Shown one piece after another: positions 55,701 through 63,333 of a DNA stretch of 64,000 nucleotides. Each line of letters begins with the position of its first letter. The first letter of the stretch is position 1. Origin of the DNA: Candidula unifasciata (Eukaryota; Mollusca; Gastropoda; Stylommatophora; Geomitridae); the NCBI GenBank assembly GCA_905116865.2, contig CAJHNH020006168.1:257501-321500 (forward strand). The letters run 5' to 3'. The notes beneath the pieces were generated by a model. That model saw nothing but the letters and a program-made list of their open reading frames with translations, did no database searches and had not been told where the DNA came from. A program made the translations under genes and the position numbers.

Positions 55701-58605
55701 GTTTACCGGACACATCTTGGACTTTTATTAGCAGTTGGCAGAGAGACACTGGCAGACAATTCGTACACGATGGACTTTTCAAAGGGATAAGAAACTCTTT
55801 TCCACTAGATACCCGGACCAGCTCACCGAGGCCCGTCCCCTACGTTGTTGCGCTGCGTCCACAACCAGCTAGATGCCCTTTCAGCCACCTCACCAAGTCT
55901 TTTGAGTGCCCGTTTCCGTTCATTACCGCGCAATCCTAACTCTTTTACCACATTGTAGAGCGAAGTGGAAACGAGGCCTCTCGCTCCCACTTCGACGGCA
56001 AATACCCGCACTGTGTAAGCCTCGTTTCTCCTCAAACCGGCTGCTAAATCACTGTATTTCTCGAGCTTATACAAATGATTCTCCTCCATCCGCGACTCAA
56101 ACGGGACCGTCAACTCAATCAGGATGAGTTGCCGTTTTTGCGCAGAATGGAGAACGATGTCCGGTCGCAGGCCGGTTTTACGGATCAACTCGGGATACCG
56201 TTCATGTCCTGGCAGATCAACCGCCAGTAACCAGTCCCTCGCAGAGTCTAGTACAGATGGAGCGAATGCGTTTTTGTTGACCTTACCGATTGGAACCTGC
56301 CCAGCCTTGAGGAAACGAATGGGGGCGATACTAGAACTGGCTCTGGCGTTAGCCCTCATTCTAGCCTGGTCGACAACGGCTGCTAACTCCTTTAGCACCT
56401 TGTTGTGGCGCCAGGTATAGCGGCCTTGACCTAGAGCTTTCCTGCACGCGGACAGGACGTGCTCAAGAGTTTGCTTTGATTTGCACAACGGGCAAGTCGG
56501 ATCGTTGGTCGCAGACCATTTAACCATGTTAACACCGGACGGTAATACATCGTACGCCGAACGAACGATAAAGCTCAGTCGCAGCGGGGTCATCCGCCAG
56601 ATCTCACCCCATGTGAGTATTCTCGGCAATGCGCTCTCCAGGCTGACCCAATGGCCCTGCTGCGACTGTTGGGCTGCTTTCTGGACCCGAACCTCGTTTT
56701 CGTTGTCCCTCACCGTTTGTATCACCATGTCTCGGCGCTCTTTGGCTGAGGCCTTTGACCACCAATTGACCTTCCCGTGCCCTAGGCCTCGACGGTCGGT
56801 TTGTGTGTAACCCATTACCTCCTTCAATTTTAGTGCGTTCTGAGCAGATTCAATTGCATCGAGGACTCTCCACTTCTGACCAGTCTTTAGAGCGGGCTGG
56901 ACAGCGATGACATTTGGGTCTGAGGACTCACGCAAAAGCATGGCGAGCCTAACTTTGCCGACTTTAAACTCTTCGGTTATCGACTTGAACGGAAGTACCA
57001 GCTTAGCCTGTTTGCAATACAGAGCCACGTCGGTCAGACAAGGCGGTGCTCCAATCCACTTTCTTAAGGCTGTATTGATTTTCTTTTCCATGGCTTCAAC
57101 TGCAGTCATCGTCACCTCGTAGACTAGCAGTGGCCATAGAAGCTTCGGAATCAACATGAATTGGAGACACCATACCTTGAATTTTCCGATCAGCCTGCAT
57201 CGCTCGATCGCGAGCAGGCCTGTAGCCAGTGACTCATGTATTCGCCGGACTTCCGCTCTGTCAGATAACTTCGAATCGTAGACGCGACCGAGACTCTTCA
57301 CCGGTTCCTCCAGAACCGTAGGGATCTTGTTCCTTGCCACCGTAAAAAACTGGTCGCCGAAACCTTGCCCTTATGGATTGACAGACTCCTCGACTTCTGC
57401 GGTTTGAACTGCATACCGCTCCATTGGACCACCGCGTCCAATCTATTCAGGATCGTGCGGGCAGACTCCTCGCTGCCCGTTATAATAGTCGTGTCATCCA
57501 TAAATGCGCGCAGTGGCGGCAACCAGTGATCCCCTATTTGAAGGCCCAGTCCGTAGCCGGCCGCCCCGTCTAATAAGATCTGCATTGCCATGACAAACAG
57601 TATGGGTGAGATCGTACACCCCCATCCCAAGCAACTCAGTCCACCTCGTGGTAAACGTCAGGTAGAGAAGCGCAGCGAACCTAGAGGTATTGCTCGACCA
57701 TTTGACTGATCTGCGTCGGTACGTGAAACATGCGAAGGGCTCGCCACAGTAGCCTATGGGGGACTGCCCCGTAGGCGTTGGTATAGGATGGTTCATTAGA
57801 AAGAAAAAAAACCCACTGTTATTATTATGTTGGAGTTCTTGTGTAATAGTAAAACAGGGCTTTTTTTTCTGTCTTTTTAGACACTTTTTTGGTGTGTACC
57901 GGCATCTTTGTAGACACTTTTTGGTGAGTACCGGCATCTTTGTAGACACTTTTTGGTGAGTACCGTCATCTTTATAGACACTTTTTGGTGAGTACCGGCA
58001 TCTTTGTAGACACATTGTGAAAATAAATCTGCACTATTTTTTAGTGGTGGGGTGGGGGGGGGGGGGTTGCCGGGGGGAGGGGGGGCGAGGAGCGGGGTTC
58101 ATATATAGGAGTACGTATGTAGGAGTACCTATTTAGGAGTATTTATGTATGTGTACTTATGTAGGAGTACTTATTTAGGAGTACTCATGTCGGAGTACTT
58201 ATGTCGGAGTACTTGTGTACTTATTTAGGAGCGGACACATAATTAAGCTCGCAGGTAAGGGGAATGAAGTTAGAAATGTTTAAACTATGTGAACTACGAG
58301 TCATATCCTTACCTGTAGTCTTTCTGAAACTCCCGTATCTGATGTCTCCATGAGTACCAGAACTCAGGAAATCCGTGTACAAACAGCATTAATGGCTTGT
58401 CTTCTGGTCCACTTGCTACATAGTGAATTCGAACATCCTGCAAGCAAATTTGTGTTGACAATGACAATCCTAAACAAATTTGAGGGTTGGAAGTCTTAAC
58501 AGTTAAAACAGGTAAGCGCAATCGAAGCTCATAGATGTCATGGATTTATCTGTGAGTTAATCCTGATTCGCTTATGCAAATGAAGTGTAAATTTAAACAA
58601 ACAAA

Positions 58606-58641
<36 letters not shown>

Positions 58642-58749
58642 ATGAGAGAATGACGAATCTAAGATAGTGCACTCTTTCTAATGCTTTAGTTACTCAATCT
58701 TTAAGTTTTTTTTTAATGTATGGTTCTATATTTTTTCAGGTACCGATCC

Positions 58750-58804
<55 letters not shown>

Positions 58805-58833
58805 CTCTCTCCTCTCTCTCTCCTCTCTCTCTC

Positions 58834-58881
<48 letters not shown>

Positions 58882-59626
58882 GCTCTCACGCTCTCACGCT
58901 CTCCATTCCCCATCTCTCTGTGTATGTGTGTGTGATAATAATTTAACGTCACAGTGAACAAGATTTTGCTATTAGTTTACTTGAGGTTTGAGGTCTAAGG
59001 TTTGAGGTTTCAACAACAGGTTAACATTATGGCACACGGGTACCAAGTCGAGTCCGAAGAAGCTCAGCACAGTGCACAGGCTCTGTGGTATTGGCGATAA
59101 TCCTGAAATACTTTGGATAGATTTTAAATTCCACATTTTGTCCGGGCAGCGCCGTTAGGCTACTCTTTTCGATTTCCAACTGCCAAGGGATTTTTTACGT
59201 GCGCAACAATGTACGTGGGCATCCTATCTCACTACCCAGAGACCAGGGGGAATTACTAGAAGTCCAAGTCCACATAAAAAATATACCAGCTCCTACCAGG
59301 AATTGAACCCGGAACCTCTAGCACTCAAGGCGGACACCATGCCTCGAGACCACGTAGCCCCCTATATTAGTTTATTTAAAGTACGATTGTAACATTAAAT
59401 AAAATGTTCTAAAAAAATGAACTGTAAGTGCACGAACCTTAAGAGTTAAGAATCCATGTGTCCCAAAACTGGGATCATCCAGGATCGCTGGTCGCTCCCA
59501 TTGTTTCCAATGAAAAACTTTTCCTACTCCTTTTCTATAACATTGCCTGATGATGTGCAGGAGAACCAGCAAGCCATACGTTGTAGCCAGGCCCCAGAGT
59601 TTGATACGTTCCAGTATGCCGGACAT
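40383..59626 (-). CDS. Epoxide hydrolase 4-like alpha/beta hydrolase (six exons)
   Basis: Joining (- strand) 59626-59438, 58437-58313, 49496-49384, 45938-45770, 43905-43736 and 40648-40383 gives 343 codons plus stop with all phases kept. Human EPHX4 has about 362 residues. Residues 10-26 form an N-terminal membrane anchor. The alpha/beta-hydrolase layout is complete: HGFPEFWYSW (84-93) with the HGxP oxyanion loop, nucleophile D153 in AHDWGG, lid tyrosine Y198, Y264/Y265 in INYYRALF, acid D292 in WGCKD, and H320 in DASHF. The family opens epoxides to diols at microsomal membranes; the natural substrate is unknown. EPHX3 and EPHX4 are close paralogues, so no exact symbol is assigned. Introns hold two tandem retroelements, a LINE and many SINEs. 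Identification is firm. Confidence 0.93.
41090..41215 (-). mobile_element. Family F head fragment
   Basis: On + it shows CCAATTAGTCGACTCTTTCG, CATGCTTTTGG, a C-rich tract and GGGCCCCGGAACCTACACGG, the reverse complement of the shared F head. Confidence 0.72.
41270..42500 (-). mobile_element. RTE-like LINE fragment with internal deletion
   Basis: The - strand encodes, with stops, KRNLRDLNS, then DWSEGYLVKLRKKGDLQEYE, an abrupt join to IATLRIILKQSIELNSPL, motif A DYEKAFDSIDR, motif B GVRHGCLLSPFLFLL and LDDLDFVDI where active elements have FADD. About 45 residues between RT blocks are missing and the catalytic aspartates are lost, so this copy is dead. Confidence 0.85.
43736..43905 (-). CDS. 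Epoxide hydrolase exon 5 (lid domain)
   Basis: A long T tract and GCAG precede it. It encodes YMFFFQLPFLPEL, with the lid tyrosine, and continues to YVFSQPG, matching YVFSQPGAL in EPHX4. The exon ends one base into a glycine codon before GTGAGA. Confidence 0.94.
44085..44275 (-). repeat. Family H repeat with hammerhead-like core
   Basis: On + at 44167-44189: CTGATAAAGACTTTGGTCGA followed by AATG, resembling a hammerhead core (CTGANGA, a short stem, GAAA) with one core substitution. Flanked by two copies of a TCACAGTTTG-containing arm. Confidence 0.55.
44385..44600 (-). mobile_element. Family E repeat
   Basis: Antisense copy: on + it opens with CCCCACCAGGACATCACACA and ends CCGGCAAAAGCCAGGGTGG. 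It contains a small internal duplication of ATATTTATGGCC. Confidence 0.78.
45580..45760. repeat. TG-rich microsatellite region
   Basis: Imperfect TGTG/TATG sequence ending in (TG)n at 45707-45730, directly 3' (on -) of epoxide hydrolase exon 4. Confidence 0.85.
45770..45938 (-). CDS. Epoxide hydrolase exon 4 (catalytic nucleophile)
   Basis: Encodes YKSCVLVAHDWGGAVAWAFA and DKLIVMNVPPSPVF. The aspartate of HDWGG is the expected nucleophile. Acceptor TTTTGCAG; ends two bases into a tryptophan codon before GTAATG. Confidence 0.95.
46345..46585 (+). mobile_element. Family D tRNA-headed SINE
   Basis: Box A GTGGTGAAGTGGTCAAGC and box B GGTTCGTTTC, then CAATTTTTACGGAGATTCCC, AGAGGTCGTGCTCTGTGC and TGATAAAACC near the end. 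Confidence 0.82.
46688..46736. repeat. (TA)n microsatellite between TG and CA tracts
   Basis: TG repeats pass into about 22 TA units and then CACA-rich sequence to about 46778. Confidence 0.95.
46840..47000 (+). mobile_element. Family A SINE body fragment
   Basis: GGTCCCGGGTCGACCCAGCC followed by a diverged GTGTAGGTGGCCATTATGAT and CACTACCCA. The tRNA head is missing. Confidence 0.6.
47325..47540 (+). mobile_element. Family E repeat
   Basis: CCCCATGTGGGATGAAATTA start, GCCCCACCATGGCTTCTGCC, GGTTTCTGGGACCTCTCC and GTGATGTCCTGGTGGG. A 50-bp fragment of the same family follows at 48030-48080. Confidence 0.82.
47690..47935 (-). mobile_element. Old family A-like SINE
   Basis: On the - strand a head with GTGGCTATATGCTTG and box B GGATTCGAATCC precedes a body with GGTTCCCATTTC and TTAGGAGTAAAGGTGATG, a diverged family A pattern. 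Confidence 0.65.
48250..48620 (+). mobile_element. LINE RNase H / C-terminal fragment
   Basis: PGHAGVVG at the start, then frame-shifted ALIKDGRPMDHADIVSALRE and, near the end, RLWVCPECCE. GHxGVxGNE is the RNase H signature of LINE polyproteins. Related to 23790 and 36370. Confidence 0.7.
48805..49070 (-). mobile_element. Family A SINE, near full length
   Basis: On the - strand: tRNA-like head with GAGTCGCCATGGCAGAGCGG and box B GGGTTCGCTCCC, the conserved body and the 3' end CCTTGACTTTG. It closely matches the full + copy at 2050-2330. Confidence 0.88.
49112..49370 (+). mobile_element. Family A SINE, diverged
   Basis: tRNA-like head (GTCCATGGCCTAGCCGTTGC, then a GATCGAAACCC box B) followed by the family A body: GGGGAAGTAAACATGGCCGA and TGCTGACCACATTACCCACC. 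Inserted next to an antisense A copy. Confidence 0.78.
49384..49496 (-). CDS. Epoxide hydrolase exon 3
   Basis: Encodes VVAIDMRGYGESSKP and YTVTKLVSDLQQII, the strand and helix before the nucleophile elbow. Acceptor TTGACAG, donor GTATGT. It is separated from exon 2 by an 8.8-kb intron that contains the tandem retroelements. Confidence 0.93.
49795..50005 (+). mobile_element. Family E repeat
   Basis: GTGGGATGCAGTTTTTCGTT start, CTGAACGCGGTTTCC core and GTGTGATGTCCTGGTGGGGG end. The best-preserved copy together with 17203. Confidence 0.82.
50055..50470 (+). mobile_element. LINE 3' end fragment
   Basis: Translates, with stops, to ELIAHIRSRQSAFFGHDMKR then KLEYITTGRIE, the C-terminal block of RTE-like LINEs. 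Related to pieces at 4475, 11480 and 30110. Confidence 0.75.
50545..50935 (+). mobile_element. Family C SINE-like repeat
   Basis: tRNA-like head with GTGGTCTCGAGGCATGATGT and GTTCAATC boxes. The shared body contains CCCCTGGTCTCTGGGTAGTG and CCTCGCCGGTGCTACAGAGC; the tail ends near AAAACCTCAAAAT. Confidence 0.82.
50975..51165 (+). repeat. Family H repeat with degenerate hammerhead-like core
   Basis: Two near-identical stretches (AACACAAA.TGTGACTGGAAA, then CTCAACGGA) flank a centre that reads on the - strand TTGATAAAGACTTTGGTCGA followed by AATG. An inverted copy lies at 44085-44275. Confidence 0.6.
51833..55207 (-). CDS. Retroelement polyprotein: zinc finger, reverse transcriptase, PD-(D/E)XK endonuclease
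   Basis: 1124 codons, uninterrupted. A TAA lies in frame nine bases before the ATG, so this is the first usable start. Domains in order: a CxC-x12-H-x5-C finger (C43, C45, H58, C64); RT fingers with GPNGVPYVLY and RPISLLNVEGKIF; motif A LDLANAYG (D467); motif B GCTISPIL; motif C FMDD (D568, D569); thumb; a CCHC knuckle (C902, C905, H913, C918); and an RLE-type nuclease with RPDIVL (D1013) and LIELTVPFE (E1028). There is no APE endonuclease at the N terminus. This is the layout of R2-superfamily elements, which nick DNA and reverse-transcribe their RNA at the nick. Clade placement (NeSL, Hero or R2) is from memory of motifs and uncertain. Confidence 0.92.
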   Translation of the reverse strand: MKYAPRALRKGGENEGPNLIDTLVDDFASPRTETLAQRPGWLCTCGKSFTGLHGLRTHAGRMKCEGAPRSKRRRKTTTPVVVSESLGNDGQGEPHSPGEAHDVDCGGAPLMISEEVRSRIRFPPASEKVVWCKLEATLCEVLKQTLNKKSLGDKLTKFGDVIYEHCSREFGTVVKAQPGAKQNTSRRQRDILKCRADKNALRKRFKAATGSEREGLYEVWVHLKNKHSALCRAERFCNNRRRTKREREKFFRDPYQFARGLFEQPKSGTLVVSQKELELHLSKMYSDKKRREPLDDNPEILSGLKQPSVPKVPFKMVPPLWSEVEDVVKKASGKSAPGPNGVPYVLYKRCPKILKMLHVLLRQAWIRNHICPEWSKANGVYIPKEQDSKSLSQFRPISLLNVEGKIFFSVMARRLTQYLMTNKYIDTSVQKGGIPGVPGCLEHATMIWEAIQRAKHERTNLHVIWLDLANAYGAVPHRLLWRALRMFHVPTQISQMVEQYFSKFALRFSTSTFTTRWTELQIGIAMGCTISPILFVMAMQIMLDGAAGYGLGLQIGDHWLPPLRAFMDDTTIITGSEESARTILNRLDAVVQWSGMQFKPQKSRSLSIHKGKVSATSFTVARNKIPTVLEEPVKSLGRVYDSKLSDRAEVRRIHESLATGLLAIERCRLIGKFKVWCLQFMLIPKLLWPLLVYEVTMTAVEAMEKKINTALRKWIGAPPCLTDVALYCKQAKLVLPFKSITEEFKVGKVRLAMLLRESSDPNVIAVQPALKTGQKWRVLDAIESAQNALKLKEVMGYTQTDRRGLGHGKVNWWSKASAKERRDMVIQTVRDNENEVRVQKAAQQSQQGHWVSLESALPRILTWGEIWRMTPLRLSFIVRSAYDVLPSGVNMVKWSATNDPTCPLCKSKQTLEHVLSACRKALGQGRYTWRHNKVLKELAAVVDQARMRANARASSSIAPIRFLKAGQVPIGKVNKNAFAPSVLDSARDWLLAVDLPGHERYPELIRKTGLRPDIVLHSAQKRQLILIELTVPFESRMEENHLYKLEKYSDLAAGLRRNEAYTVRVFAVEVGARGLVSTSLYNVVKELGLRGNERKRTLKKLGEVAERASSWLWTQRNNVGDGPR
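55208..55536 (-). promoter_or_regulatory. Structured 5' leader of retroelement copy 1
   Basis: Read on the - strand, the leader opens with a stem CTGAG/CTCAG around a palindromic TTCATGAA, followed by the 14-base palindrome AGGTGGGCCCACCT. Further in are two perfect hairpins, CCCCCCGG/CCGGGGGG with a 5-nt loop and ACATCTG/CAGATGT with a GAGA loop. Some R2-type elements carry an HDV-like self-cleaving ribozyme here; that fold was not demonstrated. Confidence 0.5.
55537..57781 (-). mobile_element. 5'-truncated copy 2 of the same RLE retroelement
   Basis: Shares its 3' end with copy 1 and runs through the nuclease, knuckle and part of the RT. It stops at a point corresponding to 53802 of copy 1, just beyond motif A. 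About 2.24 kb remain. Identity to copy 1 is nearly perfect over 55951-57340 and patchier outside it. 5' truncation is typical of target-primed reverse transcription. Confidence 0.9.
55823..57640 (-). pseudogene. Broken ORF of retroelement copy 2
   Basis: The C-terminal 505 codons (55823-57340) are open and match copy 1, including the CCHC knuckle and the RPDIVL/LIELTVPF nuclease. At about 57345 two extra A:T pairs shift the frame. Beyond that the FMDD region is still readable to about 57640 in another frame, with small deletions and changes near 57620-57690. It cannot make the full protein. Confidence 0.88.
57876..58020. repeat. About 32-bp minisatellite beside the truncated retroelement
   Basis: Four tandem units of TAGACACTTTTTGGTGAGTA plus a CCGGCATCTTT segment. 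They start about 95 bp beyond the truncated 5' end of retroelement copy 2. Confidence 0.85.
58040..58240. repeat. G-rich tract and GGAGTACTTATGT short tandem repeat
   Basis: A G-rich run (58040-58098) is followed by about ten degenerate 12-14-bp units of the form GGAGTACTTATGT to about 58235. Confidence 0.8.
58313..58437 (-). CDS. Epoxide hydrolase exon 2 (HGxP oxyanion loop)
   Basis: Follows TTGCTTGCAG and encodes DVRIHYVASG, PLMLFVHGFPEFWYSWRHQI and EFQKDYR, ending two bases into the arginine codon before GTAAGG. HGFPEFWYSW is the family signature and oxyanion-hole loop. Confidence 0.95.
58607..58880. repeat. Poly(A) run and (CT)n microsatellite
   Basis: A run of 34 A at 58607-58640, and CT/CTCTCTCC repeats at 58752-58880, in intron 1 of the epoxide hydrolase. 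Short open frames here are meaningless. Confidence 0.95.
58975..59365 (-). mobile_element. Family C SINE-like repeat
   Basis: About 390 bp in antisense. On the - strand it starts with a tRNA-like head: box A around GTGGTCTCGAGGCATGGTGT and box B GGTTCAATTCC. It ends in AACCTCAAACCTC-type sequence. It matches the copies at 306 and 50545. Confidence 0.8.
59438..59626 (-). CDS. Epoxide hydrolase exon 1 (start, membrane anchor)
   Basis: ATG at 59626 begins MSGILERIKLWG with a hydrophobic stretch to about residue 26. It continues to DDPSFGTHGFLTLK, which matches SDPSLGTH of EPHX4. It ends in phase 0 before GTTCGT, a slightly weak donor. A GTG nine bases upstream is not needed as a start. Confidence 0.88.
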
Positions 59627-60254
59627 GATGCCCACTAAAGATGCATTTAAACAATTATCATTAGAAATTTGTTCTCGTATTTAATCAACACAGAAGAGAT
59701 GTTATCAGTCGTTTTACGCTTGTTGTGCTTTTTTGGGAGGAGATCAGGGCAGCTGTGGGTCCGTCTGGACTGTTGGGGAGTGCATCCTTGTGATTTTATA
59801 TTTACAATTGCACAGATGTTGTTGTTTTCTTAAAGCGGCGAATTTCTTTGATTTNAATTGATACAAATCGTTTAATTTAAACAACAAATGTGGAAATGGT
59901 TTTGGAAATAATTTTAAATGTGCAGCGATGCGGGGTGATAATTTTGATAGCCTACCCAGCATACAGTGTAAAATTATGTTCATCTAATTCATGGGAGGCA
60001 AATGTAAGAGATTGACGAACTGTGAGTGAAAAGCCGTTTTTCGAACGGACGACATCTAAAACATACGTAATTTGATTTTTGAAAAGTTCATATCACTCTA
60101 TTGCTTTAAATATGCTAACTAAGTGCACTGAATCCACAAATGAAGCAAAGCAAAAACTAGATGTTTATACTTCAATTTGTTTCCTACAAGGACATGATTA
60201 TTAACAGGTTGTATCCAAATTTCAACACTTCACACTGAATGGTTTATATTTATA

Positions 60255-60475
60255 AGCGTCCGTCCCAATGTGGGACGCATTTCTATATCTTAAAGGCCCA
60301 CCCTAGCTGTTGCCGGGGACCCTAATTTAACTTAACTATGGATTGAACGGGGTTTCTGCCACGTATCCCCGGGTGTACCTCGTCCGAATGGTGGCATTTT
60401 GTGTCACCGGGTGTTTATCGCTCGGTGTGATGTCCTGGTGGGTTTGAACGTCATCATCACCAACTGAGCGGTTAC
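60255..60475 (+). mobile_element. Family E repeat
   Basis: Starts with the palindromic GTCCCAATGTGGGAC, followed by the family body (CCACCCTAGCTGTTGCC, GGTTTCTGCC, GGTGGCATTTTGTGTCACC) and the typical end GTGATGTCCTGGTGGG. No tRNA boxes are seen. Confidence 0.75.
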
Positions 60476-60674
60476 TCAGTTATAGATTTTTAGTGTTGGA
60501 CACGACTTTTGAAACGGATTTCTGACAGTTGTACGAGAGTCATACTAGGGAGGAAACTAGTGCACCACTTCATTATACTCTTAAAAACAGCAGTGGGTGC
60601 ATTATAGGCACATAACTTTTCTGAATCCAAGATTTCTCATTTTCGCTCAAAACTATTCAAAAAGTTAAAATCGT

Positions 60675-61071
60675 AGGCACGTATTGGAGTTATTGTTTTA
60701 TAAACGAGTAGAGGAGAAGAGGCAGGCCAATACAGACATGGATACAGAACTTGTTCAGGCACGTATTGGAGTTACTGTTTAATAAACGAGTAGAGGAGAA
60801 GAGGAGAAGAGGCAGACCAAGGCAGACATGGATACAGAACTTGTACAGGTACATATTGGAGTTACTGTTTTATAAACGAGTAGAGGAGAAGAGGCAGACC
60901 AAGACAGACATGGATACAGAACTTGTTCAGGCACGTATTGGAGTTATTGTTTAATAAACGAGTAGAGGAGAAGAGGAGAAGAGGCAGACCAAGGCAGACA
61001 TGGATACAGAACTTGTACAGGTACATATTGGAGTTACTGTTTTATAAACGAGTAGAGGAGAAGAGGCAGAC
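60675..61071 (+). repeat. 82/90-bp alternating tandem repeat derived from a LINE C terminus
   Basis: Unit starts at 60675, 60757, 60847, 60929 and 61019 give spacings of 82, 90, 82 and 90, a 172-bp higher-order period. Each unit encodes RGRPRQTWIQNL, the basic C-terminal motif of RTE-like LINE proteins. The array is cut at 61071 by the LTR element. Confidence 0.88.
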
Positions 61072-63333
61072 TGTGACAATACGCTCGGTGACTCCAGAAT
61101 GTCTTTCCTCAACCTACTTTTATTTCTTTGTATTTTAAAAGTATACAGGAAAATAGGGATTTGGATACATCCTTAATGACGACCACATCACACCTTTCAT
61201 TCTCCTGGACCGTTGGTCATATCAAACACTACAACTTTTTCCCAGTTGTTAAGTGTTAAGGTACAGAGATAAGACTGACCAAGCAGACTTACTGACTGGA
61301 GATTTGCACACCATTTGTTGGTGTCAAATAGTTATTCCCCCTGCCAGACCTTCAGGAACAGATAACAAGGGCTAATTGCCATTATCTCCCCCTGGGGTTA
61401 CCTAACTCGACGGCAGGTCCGACGGTCACTATTGACACAGTGAGCGGAAAGTGTTGGCAGAAGAATTGACAAAGTCGGATTTTATTGTGATGACAGGTGA
61501 AGTAGCCTGGAGGTGTGACTTGTCTTATTTGCTCTGGCCAGCTTAATTGAACCAGAAGATCCTAGCGTGGGAATTCAAACTTGTTGTACAGTCACTGACT
61601 GACAGGGAATATACACCCACAGGGGAGGAGCTATGACATCCTTGGATGAGAATGATTTTAGGCGTAATGTAGGAGGAGCTTGATAAAAGTTATAAAGGGG
61701 TGAACTATAGGTCTGGTAAATGAGATCCTGTCTAGCACATGCCATCTGTTGGGCTTAACCTAAGCTTGAGACAGAACTTTTGGCATCGTGGTTTCATTTT
61801 TCCAGGTAAGATTGAAATTAGGTTCCAATCTATATTTTATGATAGAGATCTAACTGTCTTTTTTGCTCAAGTGTGTCTTCATCACTTTGTAGTACTCCTA
61901 GGCGGACATTTCTTCATTCTCGTAGGGCACTGTCACATTGCTTTATTTCCTATTTGATAGTGTCATGAATGTTTTTCGTGCACATGTGTTTCAATGTTGT
62001 AAAACCTAAATGTTGTTGTTGCCATTGAAATTTAATGAACTATCATGTTTTTTAAACCACAAGCGTGAAGATAACTTTGGCAATCTTTTCACGTGTGGTT
62101 AATGTGAATCTGTATTACATACAGCTTACACACTGAAATGTGTTTAACTCTCGGGAGGCTAATGCGGAGATTGATCCCGGAGAGTAAATCCACGAGATTT
62201 GTTATTTGATTCGCCCCAGAACTATTGTTAGCATTCTGGGCGCGTCGATTGTTCCAAGCATAGATTCCAGAACTGGTTCTGTCTGACTGATTGTCAATTT
62301 GAGTCTGTACGAGAGCTGGCACCTGACGTAGAAGACTTGACTATCATTACAGGACGTGTAGAGGAAGGCAGAAGATGTAACAGTTGGAATGTGAGACATA
62401 AGCCCTTCCAAATTGGACAGGAGTGAATGTGAGCATGAGGGAGAGATGAAATGTTTTATTTAAATAAACATGCTTGATGTTAGTATAATATACATGCTTA
62501 GTGTACATCTAGAGCAGATACTACAAATATGCGCTTGTTTCTTCATTCTCCAGTTCCCACATTGGGCAGGGACTAGTAGGCATCCATTATTTGCCGACCG
62601 TCGAGTGTAACGACCTGCAGAAAGCAGTGAGGACGACAAACTGGAAAAGATAGGCAGGGTCTCAAGCCGAGAACTGTCCTGATGAGCTAAGTTATGTACA
62701 ACTTTAATGTCATCTATAACATCATCCCAACTCTACTAGCCTAAACAAGTTCATTTTATTTTAGTCAGATTTATTAAATAAATCTTTTTGATATTTAAAC
62801 ATAGTTGAGTAAATTGTGTACTTAGGTTCAAGTGTCTTTGTGCATATTAGTTTACTTCAGCTAACAAATATTTAAATCACTTGATGGGGGCTTTTTAGCA
62901 ATGCCAGGAGAGGAGACCAGTCGCAGGGGTTAACTGAGCACCTGGATTATATCACAGTGGGTTTATCCAGATATCTATCTATCCCTTCTCCTTCTCCTGT
63001 GGATACAAGTACAGCAACTTTCATTTCATGGAACGAGCCACTCGCTGTTTTCTTGGCTATCCAGGACTGTCTAGGATCAACATAGCTTAGATAATAGTCC
63101 AGTTTCTCACGTGGGTGGGCATTGTTAAGGGTCAAACCCACACCCTCACTATTTCAGTGTATTTACCCACGTGGGCGCGCGACAATTGCGGATCTCGTCC
63201 GGGATTTTATAACATCAAGCGACAATTGGGGATCTCGTCCCGGCATAGAACCCACCGACAATTGGGGTATCTCGTCTCGGGGTTTATAACATCACGTAAC
63301 AATTGTGTCGCTCTCTAGAATTAAAACCTGACA
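61072..63333 (+). mobile_element. Putative 5' LTR of an LTR retroelement
   Basis: Begins TGTGACAA exactly where a tandem array is interrupted and ends CTGACA four bases before a TGGCGTCCC primer-binding-like site. It therefore has TG...CA termini and a length of 2.26 kb, long for an LTR. It holds a TATAAAG box and AATAAA sequences (about 62462, 62776). The second LTR would lie beyond the window, so this rests on one copy. Confidence 0.55.
61691..61697 (+). promoter_or_regulatory. TATA box in the putative LTR
   Basis: TATAAAG, preceded by AAAAGT and followed by GGGG, about 620 bp into the LTR. This is a plausible core promoter for the element RNA; no start site can be shown. Confidence 0.4.
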
